The notes under the pieces are model-generated. The model did not search any database, had not been told where the DNA came from, and saw only the letters and a program-made list of their open reading frames with translations. This document shows, piece after piece, positions 63,283-64,000 of a stretch of 64,000 nucleotides of DNA. This DNA comes from Prorocentrum cordatum (Eukaryota; Sar; Dinophyceae; Prorocentrales; Prorocentraceae). Within the stretch, counting starts at the first letter, position 1. Each line of letters begins with the position of its first letter. Where the stretch lies: assembly GCA_963575745.1 (NCBI GenBank), contig CAUYUJ010014323.1, positions 80,455 through 144,454 on the forward strand. Direction: 5' to 3'. The translations under genes were made by a program, and so were the position numbers.

Positions 63283-64000
63283 CGCGCGCGAATCATGTTT
63301 CGATGCTGGCGCTGTTGGCAGAGGCGGGAGCGCGGAGCACGAGGGGCTTGCGGCCGAAATCAACGAGTTCCCTCGAAACGTCGACGGCATTCCAGCCAAC
63401 TGGCATTTCGAACAGCGCCCAAAGGGCCCCGACCGCTCACGTCTTCGACGAGGCTCCCCGACGCATGCGTGCCGTGACCGCCCCTGGGCTGTCCATCCCT
63501 TCGTCCTCCGCCGACGAATGGCCACTGCCATCTTCGCCTTTTTCCCCCTGGGCACCAAGCGGCGGCTCAGAAAAAAACAGGCGGCCGTTTTCGCACCTCC
63601 GCCGAAGAGTGGCAACCGCCATCTCCGCCTCCTCCTCCCCAGGCATCCGCTGGCGGCTCGCTCTCGCATTTTTGGGGCACCAACCTTTGGGCACGAGGGC
63701 CATCGGAGATGGCTCAGGAGGAGGGGCGGGCGTCGAAGCAGGGGCCGAGAGGTCCCAGGCCCCATGTTTCGAAAAAGCGAAGGCAAAATGCTATAATACC
63801 ACATCTGCTACGGGTGCTACAGCGAACCGGATCGGAAAAGAACGGGACGCGCCGATTTTACCCCATTGGGTGCGTAGGAGAAAAAACACAAGAAGGATGA
63901 TGGCGACGACAAGGCGGCGGATGACGGGGATGACAGCGTGGATGACGGAGAGGGCAGCAAGGGGAGCAGGAGGATAACAAGCAGGAAGACAAGCACAAGG
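63283..64000. other. Gene-free stretch to the window end
   Basis: Overlapping frames on both strands lack motifs. A GATGACGGGGATGACAGCG-like tract lies near 63920-63960. No feature is supported. Confidence 0.4.

Overview
This window reads as nuclear DNA of a dinoflagellate. The strongest evidence is a cluster of degenerate dinoflagellate spliced-leader (DinoSL) relics at 11688-11780. Supporting signs are GC-rich composition by eye, a very high load of non-LTR retrotransposon remnants, long tandem repeats and microsatellites, a degenerate telomere-like array, and coding evidence that is almost all on the minus strand, as expected for dinoflagellate unidirectional gene arrays. Species cannot be named from sequence alone. 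No tRNA, rRNA or CRISPR array was found.

Layout. 1-2461: no supported gene. 2462-11599 (minus): one very long coding region, about 3,000 codons, with a RING-H2 finger and a repetitive proline-rich N-terminus. Its frame changes mostly at C/G homopolymers. At least five spliced-leader relics lie just upstream, so it looks like a repeatedly retroposed mRNA. 11919-12637: satellite of an AGCTTTAGCTT-type unit. 15228-15900: telomere-like array. 16941-21212: two direct copies of an ~850-900 bp block carrying a GIY-YIG nuclease fragment, one attached to a zinc-knuckle (Gag-like) gene, the other to an endonuclease remnant. 22129-22945 and 60386-61158: two copies of a short DNA transposon with 14-bp imperfect terminal inverted repeats and perfect 8-bp target duplications. 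23.6-25.5 kb and 35.0-35.7 kb: arrays of a ~102-bp repeat, many copies with a hairpin. 26179-27426: a split sulfotransferase gene. 29861-35025: a decayed LINE (ORF1-like plus endonuclease-RT). 35789-36038: a PIF1-type helicase tail, the only recognisable plus-strand gene fragment. 37438-42399: an uninterrupted 1653-codon retrotransposon protein (endonuclease tail, RT, RNase H, C-terminal zinc motif). 46494-52060: a decayed relative of it, split by an ~830-bp insertion. 53152-56560: a degenerate recombinase-like gene. 57106-61520: tandem duplication of a gene with repeated basic/acidic modules; the second unit carries the transposon insertion and the first preserves the empty site. 61656-62394: another endonuclease fragment. 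The rest is simple repeats.

How it fits together. This is a retroelement-rich stretch in which mobile elements and retroposed genes dominate. Two RT lineages coexist: one with classic motifs (QGCPLSP, FADD; 30-33 kb) and one with a divergent motif B (IAGCxxATT), an IDD motif C, RNase H and a shared C-terminal CxRCF motif (38-42 kb and 46-52 kb). The sulfotransferase and a hypothetical exon at 23170-23602 are the best candidates for host genes with introns. All similarity statements rest on motif reading; no database search was possible.
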